A stretch of 64,000 bases of DNA. It comes from Kitasatospora sp. GAS204B (lineage in GTDB: Bacteria; Actinomycetota; Actinomycetes; Streptomycetales; Streptomycetaceae). Positions 1 through 9,344 of this stretch are shown here, piece by piece. A program made the translations under genes and the position numbers. The stretch lies in contig NZ_JARZAG010000001.1 in assembly GCF_029892155.1 (NCBI RefSeq), forward strand, positions 310,001 to 374,000, written 5' to 3'. Position 1 is the stretch's first letter. The number at the start of each line of letters is the position of its first letter. A model generated the notes under the pieces. It was given only the letters and a program-made list of their open reading frames with translations. It was not told where the DNA came from and did no database searches.

Positions 1-1
1 C

Positions 2-1657
2 CAGCTGCCCGGCCACAAGGTCTACCCGTGGGTCGCCAAGACCCGGCACTCGACCCCGGGCGTCGGCCTGATCTCGCCGCCGCCGCACCACGACATCTAC
101 TCCATCGAGGACCTGGCCCAGCTGATCCACGACCTCAAGAACGCCAACCCGGACGCCCGCATCCACGTGAAGCTGGTCTCCGAGGTCGGCGTCGGCACGG
201 TCGCGGCGGGCGTCTCCAAGGCGCACGCGGACGTGGTGCTGGTCTCCGGCCACGACGGCGGCACGGGTGCTTCGCCGCTGACCTCGCTGAAGCACGCGGG
301 CGGTCCCTGGGAGCTCGGCCTGGCCGAGACCCAGCAGACCCTGCTGCTCAACGGGCTGCGCGACCGGATCGTGGTGCAGACCGACGGCCAGCTCAAGACC
401 GGCCGCGACGTGGTGATCGCCGCCCTCCTCGGCGCCGAGGAGTTCGGCTTCGCGACCGCGCCGCTGGTGGTCTCCGGCTGCGTCATGATGCGGGTCTGCC
501 ACCTGGACACCTGCCCGGTCGGCGTCGCCACCCAGAACCCGGTGCTGCGCGAGCGGTTCTCCGGCAAGCCCGAATTCGTGGTCAACTTCTTCGAGTTCAT
601 CGCCGAGGAGGTCCGCGAGACGCTGGCCGAGCTGGGCTTCCGCTCGATCGAGGAGGCCGTCGGCCACGCCGAGCACATCGACGCCGGCGCCGCGATCAAC
701 CACTGGAAGGCCGCCGGGCTCGACCTGACCCCGCTCTTCCACGTCCCCGCACTGCCCGAAGGCGCCGCGCTGCACCGCACCACCACGCAGGACCACGCGC
801 TCGACAAGGCGCTCGACAACCAGCTGATCGAGCTGGCCGAGGACGCCCTGGAGCGCGGCGAGGCGGTCCGGATCCAGCTGCCGATCCGCAACGTCAACCG
901 CACGGTCGGCACCATGCTCGGCCACCAGGTGACCAAGCGGTACCGCGGCGAGGGCCTGCCCGAGGGCACCATCGACGTCACCTTCACCGGCTCGGCCGGC
1001 CAGTCCTTCGGCGCCTTCGTGCCGCGCGGCATCACGCTGCGGCTGGAGGGCGACGCCAACGACTACGTCGGCAAGGGCCTGTCCGGCGGCGTGCTGGTGG
1101 TCCGCCCGGCCCGCGACGCGGCCGCCATCGGCGCCGACGCGCAGGCGCACGTGATCGCCGGCAACACCATCGGCTACGGCGCCACCAGCGGCCGGATCCA
1201 CCTGCGCGGCAAGGCCGGTGAGCGGTTCGCGGTGCGCAACTCGGGTGCCACCCTGGTGGTCGAGGGCGTGGGCGACCACGGCCTGGAGTACATGACCGGC
1301 GGACGGGTCGTCATCCTCGGCGAGACCGGCCGCAACCTGGCCGCGGGCATGTCCGGCGGCATGGCGTACGTGCTGGACCTGCGTCCGGCCAACGTCAACG
1401 GCGGTCTGGTGGGCATCGAGGCCCCCGACGCCAAGGACCGCGAATGGCTGCGCGAGACCGTGCAGCAGCACTACGAGGAGACCGGCTCGACGGTTGCCGC
1501 CGAGCTGCTGGCCGACTGGGGCAGCGGGGTCTCCCGCTTCTCCAAGATCATGCCGACCGACTACAAGGCTGTGCTCGCCGCCAAGGACGCCGCTGAGCGC
1601 GATGGACTCTCCGAGTCCGAGACCACTCGCAAGATGATGGAGGCGGCACATGGCTGA
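2..1657 (+). CDS. gltB: Glutamate synthase large subunit, 3' part (5' end outside window)
   Basis: C-terminal 551 residues of the ferredoxin/NADPH-type glutamate synthase large subunit, which turns 2-oxoglutarate plus glutamine-derived ammonia into glutamate in the cytoplasm. Reading begins at base 2, because base 1 is the last base of a codon. The FMN/2-oxoglutarate synthase domain is visible ([10 protein letters not shown], then [11 protein letters not shown]). It is followed by the 3Fe-4S cysteines in the stretch [15 protein letters not shown] (bases about 479-520). The C-terminal GXGXG beta-helix follows, with repeated Gly motifs such as [12 protein letters not shown] and [10 protein letters not shown]. 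The stop overlaps the gltD start by 8 bp, so the two are translationally coupled. The glutaminase domain lies outside the window. Identification is secure. Confidence 0.97.
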   Translation, partial: QLPGHKVYPWVAKTRHSTPGVGLISPPPHHDIYSIEDLAQLIHDLKNANPDARIHVKLVSEVGVGTVAAGVSKAHADVVLVSGHDGGTGASPLTSLKHAGGPWELGLAETQQTLLLNGLRDRIVVQTDGQLKTGRDVVIAALLGAEEFGFATAPLVVSGCVMMRVCHLDTCPVGVATQNPVLRERFSGKPEFVVNFFEFIAEEVRETLAELGFRSIEEAVGHAEHIDAGAAINHWKAAGLDLTPLFHVPALPEGAALHRTTTQDHALDKALDNQLIELAEDALERGEAVRIQLPIRNVNRTVGTMLGHQVTKRYRGEGLPEGTIDVTFTGSAGQSFGAFVPRGITLRLEGDANDYVGKGLSGGVLVVRPARDAAAIGADAQAHVIAGNTIGYGATSGRIHLRGKAGERFAVRNSGATLVVEGVGDHGLEYMTGGRVVILGETGRNLAAGMSGGMAYVLDLRPANVNGGLVGIEAPDAKDREWLRETVQQHYEETGSTVAAELLADWGSGVSRFSKIMPTDYKAVLAAKDAAERDGLSESETTRKMMEAAHG

Positions 1658-3110
1658 CCCCAAGGGCTTCCTGACCACCGGAAAGCAGCTCGCCGAGCGC
1701 CGTCCCGTGGACGTGCGGCTGCGGGACTGGAACGAGGTCTACGTCGAGCGCAGCCTGCTGCCGATCATCAGCAAGCAGGCCGGGCGTTGCATGGACTGCG
1801 GCATCCCGTTCTGCCACAACGGCTGCCCGCTGGGGAACCTGATCCCCGAGTGGAACGACCTCGCCTTCCGGGACGACTGGGCCGGCGCGATCGAGCGGCT
1901 GCACGCGACCAACAACTTCCCGGAGTTCACCGGGCGGTTGTGCCCCGCGCCGTGCGAGTCGGCCTGCGTGCTCGGGATCAACCAGGACGCGGTGACCATC
2001 AAGAACGTCGAGGTCACCATCATCGACAAGGCCTGGGACAACGGCGGGGTCCGCCCGCAGGTGCCCGAGCGGCTCTCCGGCAAGACGGTCGCCGTCGTCG
2101 GCTCCGGGCCGGCGGGACTCGCCGCCGCCCAGCAGCTCACCCGGGCCGGCCACACCGTCGTGGTCTACGAGCGCGCCGACCGGATCGGCGGCCTGCTGCG
2201 GTACGGCATCCCCGAGTTCAAGATGGAGAAGCGCCACATCAACCGCCGCATCGAGCAGATGCGCGCGGAGGGCACCCGGTTCCGCACCGGCGTGGAGATC
2301 GGCTCCGACCTGACCGGCCAGCAGCTGCGCGAGCGCTTCGACGCGGTGGTGGTCGCCGCCGGTGCCACCACCGCCCGCGACCTGCCGGTGCCCGGGCGCG
2401 AGCTCAAGGGCGTCCACCAGGCGATGGAGTACCTGCCGCTGGCCAACAAGGTCCAGGAGGGCGACTTCGTCGAGGCCCCGATCAGCGCCAAGGGCAAGCA
2501 CGTCATCGTGATCGGCGGCGGCGACACCGGCGCCGACTGCCTGGGCACCGCGCTGCGCCAGGGGGCGGCCTCGGTCACCCAGCTGGAGATCATGCCGCGC
2601 CCCGGCGAGGAGCGCCCCGGCCACCAGCCGTGGCCGACCATGCCGATGACCTACAAGGTCACCTCCGCGCACGAGGAGGGCGGTGACCGGGTCTACTCCG
2701 TGAACACCACCCACTTCTCCGGCGATGAGGACGGCAACGTCCAGGAACTCCACCTGGTCGAGGTCGAGTTCAAGGACGGCCGGTTCACGCCGGTGCCCGG
2801 CACCGAGCGCTCGATCCCCGCGCAGCTGGTCACCCTGGCGATGGGCTTCACCGGGACCGACGTTCGCAACGGTCTCGTCGAGCAGCTGGGCGCCGAGCTC
2901 GACGCCCGCGGCAACGTGGCCCGGGACTCGAAGTTCGCCACCAACGTCGACGGCGTCTACGTCTGCGGCGACGCGGGCCGCGGCCAGTCGCTGATCGTCT
3001 GGGCGATCGCCGAGGGCCGCTCGGCGGCCGCCGCGGTCGACGCCTACCTGGGCGGCAAGACCGCGCTGCCCGCCCCGATCCGCCCCACCGACCGCCCGCT
3101 GGTGGTCTGA
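1650..3110 (+). CDS. gltD: Glutamate synthase small subunit
   Basis: 486-aa FAD/iron-sulfur subunit that passes NADPH electrons to GltB. The N-terminal cysteine clusters C47/C50/C55/C59 and C98/C102/C106 bind two 4Fe-4S centres. A dinucleotide fold GSGPAG (151-156) binds FAD, and a second fold GGGDTG (289-294) binds NADPH. The C-terminal [16 protein letters not shown] motif is typical of this flavoprotein family. Length is normal. The ATG lies inside the end of gltB (8-bp overlap), so gltBD is one operon. A strong hairpin terminator follows about 120 bp downstream. No regulator gene is adjacent. Confidence 0.97.
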   Translation: MADPKGFLTTGKQLAERRPVDVRLRDWNEVYVERSLLPIISKQAGRCMDCGIPFCHNGCPLGNLIPEWNDLAFRDDWAGAIERLHATNNFPEFTGRLCPAPCESACVLGINQDAVTIKNVEVTIIDKAWDNGGVRPQVPERLSGKTVAVVGSGPAGLAAAQQLTRAGHTVVVYERADRIGGLLRYGIPEFKMEKRHINRRIEQMRAEGTRFRTGVEIGSDLTGQQLRERFDAVVVAAGATTARDLPVPGRELKGVHQAMEYLPLANKVQEGDFVEAPISAKGKHVIVIGGGDTGADCLGTALRQGAASVTQLEIMPRPGEERPGHQPWPTMPMTYKVTSAHEEGGDRVYSVNTTHFSGDEDGNVQELHLVEVEFKDGRFTPVPGTERSIPAQLVTLAMGFTGTDVRNGLVEQLGAELDARGNVARDSKFATNVDGVYVCGDAGRGQSLIVWAIAEGRSAAAAVDAYLGGKTALPAPIRPTDRPLVV

Positions 3111-3232
3111 CACACCGCCAGCCCCACCGAAAGCCACACCGGGAAAACCCTCCCGCACACCGCCCGCTTCCCAGCGGGCCGCACCAAACCCGTTGCACCG
3201 TCAGAGCCGCCGGTCCGCAACGGAGCACGAAC

Positions 3233-3276
3233 GACGGCGCCTGCCCCTCCCCGACCAAGCGGGGGCAGGCGCCGTC
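3233..3276 (+). terminator. Rho-independent-type hairpin after gltD
   Basis: A perfect 15-bp inverted repeat: GACGGCGCCTGCCCC at 3233-3247 pairs with 3262-3276, with a 14-nt loop. No long T-run follows, as is usual in streptomycetes. It separates gltBD from the toxin-antitoxin pair. Confidence 0.8.
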
Positions 3277-3303
3277 GGTGTTCTCCGAGCCTCGGCACGG
3301 ACA

Positions 3304-3339
3304 TTGCGGGCATGGAATATGGCAAGTATGGTTGACTGT
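3304..3339 (+). promoter_or_regulatory. Likely leaderless promoter and operator of the antitoxin-toxin pair
   Basis: TTGCGG (3304-3309), a 17-bp spacer, then TATGGT (3327-3332) resemble -35/-10 boxes. They would start the mRNA at or next to the ATG at 3340. No Shine-Dalgarno sequence is seen before that ATG, which fits leaderless translation. The pentamer TATGG recurs at 3318, 3327 and 3339, and could be an operator for the RHH antitoxin. The promoter assignment is inferred from sequence only. Confidence 0.45.
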
Positions 3340-3618
3340 ATGGCCTCGAAGAAGATCACAGTCACCATCCCGGAGGAACTCCTGGAGGAGATCCGCTCGG
3401 ATGCGGCCGAGCGTGGCATTTCGGCGTATGTCGCCGAGGCCCTTCAGTACAAGCGCGACCGAGATCGGCTCCAGGAACTCGTCGGATGGCTTGAGGACGA
3501 GCACGGGGTGGTCACGCCCGACGAGCGCGCGGCTGCCCATCGGGAGCTGGACGACCTGGACGCGGAGCACGAGCGCCGCCGGGCCGCTCGGGGCGGGCGC
3601 GCCGGAGACGCCGCGTGA
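3340..3618 (+). CDS. Ribbon-helix-helix antitoxin (VapB/CopG-like)
   Basis: 92-aa protein. The N-terminus ASKKITVTIPEELLEEI has the beta-strand plus helix pattern of a ribbon-helix-helix DNA-binding domain. The C-terminal half is acidic and helical (ELVGWLEDEHG, HRELDDLDAEHE), as expected for a segment that wraps the toxin. Its stop overlaps the next gene's GTG start by 4 bp (GTGA), and that gene encodes a PIN-domain protein, so the pair is a type II toxin-antitoxin module. The start at 3340 was chosen because the RHH domain begins right after it. In-frame ATGs at 3319 and 3328 are alternatives. It probably autoregulates its own promoter. Confidence 0.82.
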   Translation: MASKKITVTIPEELLEEIRSDAAERGISAYVAEALQYKRDRDRLQELVGWLEDEHGVVTPDERAAAHRELDDLDAEHERRRAARGGRAGDAA

Positions 3619-4037
3619 AGAAGCGCGGTGAGGGGGCTGCCAAGCAGCTTCGCGTGTTCGTACTGGATTGCGAGGCGCTGTCGCTCGCGGTCCGTGGCGA
3701 CCGGATGATGATCGCTCGGCTCGACCTGGCCGCCCGGGGCGAGGCCGAGGTCGTGACCTCACCCATGACGTTGGTGGAGGCGTACGACGCCAGGACTCAC
3801 GAGCAGCGCTGGGACTGGGTGTTGTCCCGGGTCAAGGTGGCCGAACTGGGGCGGGACCAGGCCAGGCAGGCTCGTCGGCTCCTCGCTGAAGCCGGCCTGC
3901 ATGGTCACAAGTACGCGATCGATGCCATGCTCGCCGTCGTCGCGCTGGGCCAGCAGGGCCAGGTGACGGTCCTCACGTCCGACATCGATGACCTGGAGCG
4001 GCTCGTGCCGGATCACATCGTCGTCAAGAAGGTCTGA
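3615..4037 (+). CDS. PIN-domain toxin (VapC-like ribonuclease)
   Basis: 140-aa protein with the PIN-domain acidic residues in order: D18 (VLDCEAL), E55 (TLVEAYD), D103 (YAIDAMLA) and D123 (LTSDIDDLERL). These bind Mg2+ or Mn2+ for RNA cleavage in the VapC family. The GTG start overlaps the antitoxin stop (GTGA), so toxin is only made after antitoxin has been translated. All four acidic positions are intact, so the nuclease is expected to be active. The RNA target cannot be told from sequence. The first 11 residues are basic and precede the PIN fold. Confidence 0.85.
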   Translation: MKKRGEGAAKQLRVFVLDCEALSLAVRGDRMMIARLDLAARGEAEVVTSPMTLVEAYDARTHEQRWDWVLSRVKVAELGRDQARQARRLLAEAGLHGHKYAIDAMLAVVALGQQGQVTVLTSDIDDLERLVPDHIVVKKV

Positions 4038-4191
4038 GTAACGCGATCACCGCGTCAACTCCGTTGCGGAAGATGACGGTTCGTCGGGTGCGCGAGGTGC
4101 GCTCCTGGGTGAACTCACAGCTTCCATCCCGTGCTTGTGTCAGTTGGACATGGCAGACTGCGGCCCGGAGCCAAGGTGAGGAGCAGGCGCG

Positions 4192-5064
4192 ATGAGCAGC
4201 GGCACCGGTCAGACCGGGAGCGGGGTGACGGTCCGACGGCTGCTGCTGGGGTCCCAGTTGCGCCGACTGCGTGAGGCGCAGGGCGTCACCCGGGAGGTCG
4301 CCGGGTACGAGATCCGCGCTTCCGAGTCGAAGATCGGCCGGATGGAGCTGGGCCGGGTCAGCTTCAAGGAGCGCGACGTCGCCGACCTGCTCTCGCTCTA
4401 CGGCATCACCGACCCCGGCCAGCGCGCCGAGCTGCTCTCGATGGTGCGCGCCGCCAACGCGACGCCCTGGTGGCACGCTTACGCCGACGTGGTGCCCGGC
4501 TGGTTCCAGACCTACCTGGGCTTCGAGGAGGCGGCCGGCACCATCTCCTCCTACGAGGTGCAGTTCGTGCCCGGGCTGCTGCAGACCGAGGAGTACGCCC
4601 GCACGGTGATCCAGCTCGGCGCGCAGAGCGCCCCGCAGGAGGAGATCGAGCGCCGGGTCGAGGTGCGGATGCGCCGCCAGCGGCTGCTGGTCCGCGAGGG
4701 CGGCCCGCGCCTGGTCGCCGTGATCGACGAGGCGGCGCTGCGGCGCCCGTGCGGCGGTCCGGCGGTGATGCAGGGTCAGTTGACCCGGTTGCTGGAGCTG
4801 GCCGACCGGCCGCAGATCGAGCTGCAGGTGATGCCGCTGGGCTTCGACGGCCTGTCCGCCGAGACCGGCGCCTTCTCACTGCTGGCCTTCCGCGAGCCCG
4901 ACCTGGCCGAAGTCGTCTACCTGGAGCAGTTCACCACCGCGCTCTACCTGGACCGCCCGCGCGAGGTGGCCGAGTACGCCGACTCCCTGGCCCGGTTGCG
5001 AGCCGACAGCCTGACGCCCGAACGCAGTCGCGAGCTTCTCCGTTCGCTACTCCAAGACGCCTGA
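4192..5064 (+). CDS. XRE-family transcriptional regulator with DUF5753 domain
   Basis: 290-aa protein. A helix-turn-helix covers roughly residues 20-75 (LGSQLRRLREAQGVTREVAG, then ASESKIGRMELGR). The rest is the DUF5753 region, with the hallmark FVPGLLQTEEYAR and a C-terminal YLEQFTTALYLDRPREVAEY. The start is preceded by GAGGAG at a good distance. Streptomycetes carry many such regulators, usually beside a small DUF397 gene. No DUF397 gene follows here, although a DUF397-like relic lies 10 kb away at 14598. The target is unknown. The aldehyde dehydrogenase 45 bp downstream may be co-transcribed. Confidence 0.9.
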   Translation: MSSGTGQTGSGVTVRRLLLGSQLRRLREAQGVTREVAGYEIRASESKIGRMELGRVSFKERDVADLLSLYGITDPGQRAELLSMVRAANATPWWHAYADVVPGWFQTYLGFEEAAGTISSYEVQFVPGLLQTEEYARTVIQLGAQSAPQEEIERRVEVRMRRQRLLVREGGPRLVAVIDEAALRRPCGGPAVMQGQLTRLLELADRPQIELQVMPLGFDGLSAETGAFSLLAFREPDLAEVVYLEQFTTALYLDRPREVAEYADSLARLRADSLTPERSRELLRSLLQDA

Positions 5065-5109
5065 CATATCAGTAGGATGATCCCCTGTCAGCTTGTGAAG
5101 GGGAGCCAG

Positions 5110-6567
5110 GTGTCGCACTTTTCGGAACTCGCCCTGCAGTACATCGACGGTGAATGGCGCAGGGGCAGTGGTTCCTGGGACATCGTCGACATCAACCCCT
5201 ACAACGGCGAGAAGCTGGCCGTGATCACGGTGGCCACCGTCGCGGAGGTCGACCAGGCCTACCGGGCGGCCGAGCGGGCGCAGCGCGCCTGGGCGGCGAC
5301 CAACCCCTACACCCGTCGCCAGGTCTTCGAGCGCGCCCTGCGGATCATCGAGGACCGCGAGCAGGAGATCACCGAGACCATCATCGCCGAACTCGGCGGC
5401 ACCCACCTCAAGGCCGCCTTCGAGCTGTCGCTGACCAAGGACATGCTGCGCGAGGCGATGCAGCTGGCGATCCGCCCCGAGGGTCGGATCCTGCCCTCGC
5501 CGGTGGACGGCAAGGAGAACCGCCTCTACCGGCTGCCGGTCGGCGTGGTCGGGGTGATCAGCCCCTTCAACTTCCCGCTCTTCCTCTCCATGAAGCCGGT
5601 CGCCCCCGCGCTCGCGCTCGGCAACGCGGTGGTGCTCAAGCCGCACCAGGACGCTCCGATCGTCGGTGGCACCCTGATCGCCAAGATCTTCGAAGAGGCC
5701 GGCCTGCCGGGCGGCCTGCTCAACGTGGTGGTCACCGACATCGCCGAGATCGGCGACGCGCTGCTCGAGCACCCGGTGCCCAAGGCGATCTCGTTCACCG
5801 GCTCGGACCGGGTCGGCCGGCACGTGGCCACCGTGGCCGCCTCGCACTTCAAGCGCTCGGTGCTGGAACTGGGCGGCAACAGCGCGCTGATCGTGCTGGA
5901 CGACGCCGACGTCGACTACGCGGTGGACGCGGCCACCTTCAGCCGCTTCGCGCACCAGGGCCAGGTCTGCATGGCCGCCAACCGGGTGCTGGTGGACCGC
6001 TCGGTGCTCGCCGAGTTCACCGAGAAGTTCGTCGCCAAGGTCGCCTCGCTCACCGTCGGCGACCCCCAGGACCCCGCCACCCAGATCGGCCCGCTGATCA
6101 ACACCACCCAGGCCGACGCGCTCGTCGCCCAGGTCGACCAGGCGCTGGCCGACGGCGCCACCGCGCTGCTGCGCGGCACCACCGTCGGGACCCTGATGGC
6201 GCCCGTGGTGCTCACCGACCTGGACCCGCAGGCCCCGATCCTGCGGCGCGAGCTGTTCGGCCCCGTCGTCCTGCTGGTCCCCTTCGACGGCGAGGACGAG
6301 GCGGTGGCGCTCGCCAACGACACCCCCTTCGGGCTCAGCGGCGCCGTGCACACCGGCGACATCGAGCGTGGTGTGCGGGTGGCGCAGCGGATCGAGACCG
6401 GCATGATCCACGTCAACGACGGCACCATCGCCGACGAGCCGATCGTGCCGTTCGGCGGCGAGAAGAACTCCGGGGTGGGCCGGCTGAACGGCGAGTCCAC
6501 GGTGGAGGCCTTCACCACGGTCAAGTGGATCTCCATCCAGCACGGGCGCAGCCGCTTCCCGTTCTGA
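5110..6567 (+). CDS. NAD(P)-dependent aldehyde dehydrogenase (benzaldehyde/vanillin dehydrogenase-like)
   Basis: 485-aa aldehyde dehydrogenase that oxidises an aldehyde to its acid. Catalytic residues are present: N154 (SPFNFP), K177 (VVLKPH), E253 (LELGGN) and nucleophile C287 (GQVCMAANR). The GTG at 5110 follows GGGGAG with normal spacing. The in-frame ATG at 5077 has no ribosome site and adds residues unlike the family. Overall similarity is to the aromatic-aldehyde branch (AELGGTHLKAAFE; IHVNDGTIADEP), but the substrate is not fixed by sequence. It follows the XRE regulator on the same strand. Confidence 0.9.
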   Translation: MSHFSELALQYIDGEWRRGSGSWDIVDINPYNGEKLAVITVATVAEVDQAYRAAERAQRAWAATNPYTRRQVFERALRIIEDREQEITETIIAELGGTHLKAAFELSLTKDMLREAMQLAIRPEGRILPSPVDGKENRLYRLPVGVVGVISPFNFPLFLSMKPVAPALALGNAVVLKPHQDAPIVGGTLIAKIFEEAGLPGGLLNVVVTDIAEIGDALLEHPVPKAISFTGSDRVGRHVATVAASHFKRSVLELGGNSALIVLDDADVDYAVDAATFSRFAHQGQVCMAANRVLVDRSVLAEFTEKFVAKVASLTVGDPQDPATQIGPLINTTQADALVAQVDQALADGATALLRGTTVGTLMAPVVLTDLDPQAPILRRELFGPVVLLVPFDGEDEAVALANDTPFGLSGAVHTGDIERGVRVAQRIETGMIHVNDGTIADEPIVPFGGEKNSGVGRLNGESTVEAFTTVKWISIQHGRSRFPF

Positions 6568-6678
6568 TCGGGCGCAGCTCGCGATCGGACGGAGCTGTGA
6601 TCGAGCGGAGCCCCGAACGGGTGAAATAGGGCATGGCTGGACATACCATCGCAGAGAGGCGTCGATGGGAGGCCAGTG

Positions 6679-6990
6679 ATGACCAAGCGACCGGCGGGCA
6701 AGAAGACCAGCGTCAAACTCCGCCGCGGCACCCAGGAGATCCTGGAGCGCCGCGGCATGGCCGCCTCCGGTGGTGGCAGGCCCCGCGCCTTCGGCCCGGT
6801 GCTGCACACCGGCACCGGTGGCAGCGCCCCGGTCGGCTACGGCACCTACGCGGCGCTGGCCGGCGAGGCGCCCTTCAGCCATGGCGGGCGCCGGATGACC
6901 GAGGAGCGGGCGCTGACCGGTGCGCTGCCCGCGCACGCCGAACTCAAGGGCCACCGGCACCGGGGCGCCGAGCGGCACTCGGCGCACTGA
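6679..6990 (+). CDS. Small basic protein of unknown function
   Basis: 103-aa protein, rich in Arg, Gly and His, with no signal peptide or membrane segment. The N-terminus (TKRPAGKKTSVKLRRGTQEIL) is strongly basic and could bind nucleic acid. The C-terminus is His-rich. The ATG at 6679 is placed 6 nt after GGGAGG; the GTG just before it (6676) is too close to that site. Codon usage is normal for a coding gene. A strong terminator follows at 7016. I do not recognise the family. Confidence 0.6.
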   Translation: MTKRPAGKKTSVKLRRGTQEILERRGMAASGGGRPRAFGPVLHTGTGGSAPVGYGTYAALAGEAPFSHGGRRMTEERALTGALPAHAELKGHRHRGAERHSAH

Positions 6991-7015
6991 GCGGCAGGCA
7001 GCGGAGTAGCAGGGT

Positions 7016-7046
7016 GTGAGGGCCGGTACGCCGTACCGGCCCTCAC
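7016..7046. terminator. Bidirectional hairpin terminator
   Basis: A perfect 14-bp inverted repeat (GTGAGGGCCGGTAC at 7016-7029 with 7033-7046) and a 3-nt loop, between convergent genes. It overlaps the stop codon of the minus-strand gene. Confidence 0.8.
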
Positions 7047-7648
7047 CGCTGTGGCGAGGCCGCCGGCGCCGGGCCGTCCAGCAGTTCCCCCACCCGCTCG
7101 GCCAGCGCCTCCTCCGGCGGCCGGCCGCCCGGCTCCAGGCGCTGCCAGGAGAGGTCCCGCTCGTAGTGCTCCAGCGCGGCCACCGCCGCATCGACCAGCC
7201 GGCTCGGTCGCTCGGGCGCGGCCTCGGAGTCGGTCCGCCGCTCGTTCAGCTTCTCGGTCAGTTTCTCGGTCAGCTGGTCGAGCAGGTAGCGGGCCAGCGT
7301 GCCGCCCTGCTCTGGCCAGCGCGCCAGTGCCACGCGCTCGCGCTGCTCGGCCAGCCGTTTCAGCGACTCCGGAAACTCGGTGTCGGGCTCGGGCTCGGGC
7401 TGTGAAACCGGTTCGGGCTCGGGCTGGGGATCCGGTTCAGGATCCGGCACCGGCTGCGGTGGCTCGAAGACCACCCCCAGCACCGCCCCCGCCGCATACA
7501 GCCCACCCACCACCGCCACCCCGGTCGCCCCGAGCCCCTCGGCCAGCGAGACCCCCAGGCCCAGCACCGCGGCGCCGCTGCCCAGATAGTGCGCCCGGCT
7601 GCCGAACCAACCCGGCAGCCCGCCCCGGCGCCGGTTACTGGTAGCCAC
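7043..7648 (-). CDS. Small membrane protein, last gene of the VWA/solute-binding operon
   Basis: 201-aa protein of unknown family. Two hydrophobic segments lie near residues 22-42 and 43-62 (GSGAAVLGLGVSLAEGLGA; VAVVGGLYAAGAVLGVVF). Next comes a Pro/Glu linker of repeated PEPEP units, then a charged, helical, probably cytoplasmic domain of about 110 residues (TEKLTEKLNERR; LEHYERDLSWQRLEPGGRPPEEALAERV). The GTG start sits 14 bp inside the end of the VWA gene, with GAGGAG 5 nt before it, which indicates translational coupling. Its job is presumably tied to the VWA lipoprotein. The function is not known to me. Confidence 0.75.
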   Translation of the reverse strand: MATSNRRRGGLPGWFGSRAHYLGSGAAVLGLGVSLAEGLGATGVAVVGGLYAAGAVLGVVFEPPQPVPDPEPDPQPEPEPVSQPEPEPDTEFPESLKRLAEQRERVALARWPEQGGTLARYLLDQLTEKLTEKLNERRTDSEAAPERPSRLVDAAVAALEHYERDLSWQRLEPGGRPPEEALAERVGELLDGPAPAASPQR

Positions 7649-9344
7649 GGATCTCCTCGAACACCCCGTCCAGCGCGCTCGGCCCCGCGGTCGCGTCGAA
7701 CAGCTTGCCGCCGGTGGTGTCCGCGATCCCCTGCAACTGGGTCTTCGCGCCCTCGCCGAAGAGGATCGGGAAGACCGGCACCGCCTGGAGAGCCGGCGGC
7801 AGCACCTTGTAGAAGGCGGCGAAGTCGTCCGTGGTGGCGCCCTCGTTGCTCTCGCCGTCCGTCATCAGCACGATCGAGGTGAACCGGTCGTCCGCTGCCG
7901 ACGCCTGCTGCTGCTGTTCGACCAGCTGGTAGGCGTGCTCCAGCGTGCTGTAGATCGCGGTGCCGCCGCCGGCCGTCAGGCTCTGCACGTCCGCCGCGAT
8001 CGCCGCCAGCTCGGCCTGCGGCGCGGTGGCCGGGACCTGGTGGGTGTGCTCCCACTTCACGCCGTCGGCGAAGGAGATCAGGCTGACCTCCTCGCGCTCG
8101 CGGAACCCGTTGGCCGCCAGGCTGCCGCCGGCACCGGTGAGCTGGCCGAGCGCCTGCTTCAGCCCGTCCAGCCGGGGCCCCGCCATCGACCCCGAGGTGT
8201 CCAGCACGTAGACCGTCCGGGAGGGCCGGCGCAGCTGGTTCTGGTACGCGGCCAGCAGCGCGTCCGCCACGGCCCGGCTGCCGGGGAACGGCAACTCGGG
8301 CCGCCGGTCGGTGCCCAGGCCCGCCCCCGGCGCCACGCCCGGCACCACCGGGCGCCGTTCGGTGGTGTCCGAGATCTCGCGCTGGACCTCGGGACGCAGC
8401 AGGTCGGCCGTCAGCCGGGCGAACGCGTCCCGGGCCGGGGCACCGGCCGAACTCAGCAGGGTGAGCGGGTAGTCGGCCGACACCACGCCGTCGGTGGGCC
8501 GGATCACGGTCAGTTGGGCGTCGGCGGGCAGCGTGCGGTTCAGCGAGAGCAGCACCGACTCGTAGTTCACCAGCGCGCCCACCGAGGCGCCCGAACCGCC
8601 CTGCGCCGCGCGCTGGTAGGCCTGGGCCAGCCAGCCGGAGGAGCCCGAGGTCAGCTTCTGCCCCGTGAAGAAGCTCTGCAGCGCCGGGGCGGCCTTCGTC
8701 ACGTCGTCCTGGGTGAGCGCCGCCTGGGCGCCGGAGAACGCCGAGGCCAGCCCGATCAGCGCGGAGAGACCCGAGTTGGACTGCGAGGGGTCCGCCATGC
8801 CGAAGGTCAGCTTGCCCGCCGTCACCGCCTGGCCCACCTGCGACCAGGTCGTCTTCGCCGGATCCCAGCCGAGCGCCGCCAGCACCGAGGCGCGCACCCC
8901 GAGCGCCACCGGCGAGACCATGACCGAGGTCTCCGAGAGCAGCTTGCCGGCCGAGCCCGGGTCCAGCCGCAGGTAGTGGTTGGACCCGAACCAGATCGCG
9001 TCGTAGTGCCCGTCCGCCTGGCCCGAGGCGAGGGTCGCGGCGCCGGCCAGGGTGCCGGTGTAGCTGAGCTGGACGGTGACCCCGGTGGCCTTCTGGACGT
9101 CCTCCAGCACCGGCTGCATGTCCTGGACCTCGCTGCCGGCCAGCACCCGCAGGGTGTACGGGGCGCCGGAGGACGGCGGGGCGGTGGGGGCGGAGCCGGC
9201 GGCGGTGGGGCTGACCGGGCCGGCCGGATCGCTCGCGGTCGGGCCGGGCCCGGGCTTGCCGCCGCTGTCGCAGCCGGTGGCCAGCGCCGCGAGGCCGAGC
9301 GCCACCGCGCCCACCAGGGAGCGGCGGGTGATCGGCTCGTTCAT
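7635..9344 (-). CDS. Lipoprotein with solute-binding domain fused to a von Willebrand factor A domain
   Basis: 569-aa exported protein. The N-terminus has an Arg pair (TRRSL) and lipobox LATGC with C25, so it should be lipid-anchored outside the membrane. After a Pro/Ser-rich linker, residues about 60-345 resemble a type II periplasmic solute-binding domain (TLRVLAGSEVQDMQPVLEDV; DAIWFGSNHYLRL). Residues about 375-565 form a VWA domain with a complete MIDAS: DTSGS 382-386, T462 and D496 (LMTDGESNEG). It overlaps the upstream gene by 1 bp (TGATG) and the downstream gene by 14 bp. VWA domains bind proteins through a metal ion. The fusion suggests ligand sensing or presentation rather than simple transport, since no ABC permease is nearby. 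Confidence 0.9.
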   Translation of the reverse strand: MNEPITRRSLVGAVALGLAALATGCDSGGKPGPGPTASDPAGPVSPTAAGSAPTAPPSSGAPYTLRVLAGSEVQDMQPVLEDVQKATGVTVQLSYTGTLAGAATLASGQADGHYDAIWFGSNHYLRLDPGSAGKLLSETSVMVSPVALGVRASVLAALGWDPAKTTWSQVGQAVTAGKLTFGMADPSQSNSGLSALIGLASAFSGAQAALTQDDVTKAAPALQSFFTGQKLTSGSSGWLAQAYQRAAQGGSGASVGALVNYESVLLSLNRTLPADAQLTVIRPTDGVVSADYPLTLLSSAGAPARDAFARLTADLLRPEVQREISDTTERRPVVPGVAPGAGLGTDRRPELPFPGSRAVADALLAAYQNQLRRPSRTVYVLDTSGSMAGPRLDGLKQALGQLTGAGGSLAANGFREREEVSLISFADGVKWEHTHQVPATAPQAELAAIAADVQSLTAGGGTAIYSTLEHAYQLVEQQQQASAADDRFTSIVLMTDGESNEGATTDDFAAFYKVLPPALQAVPVFPILFGEGAKTQLQGIADTTGGKLFDATAGPSALDGVFEEIRGYQ

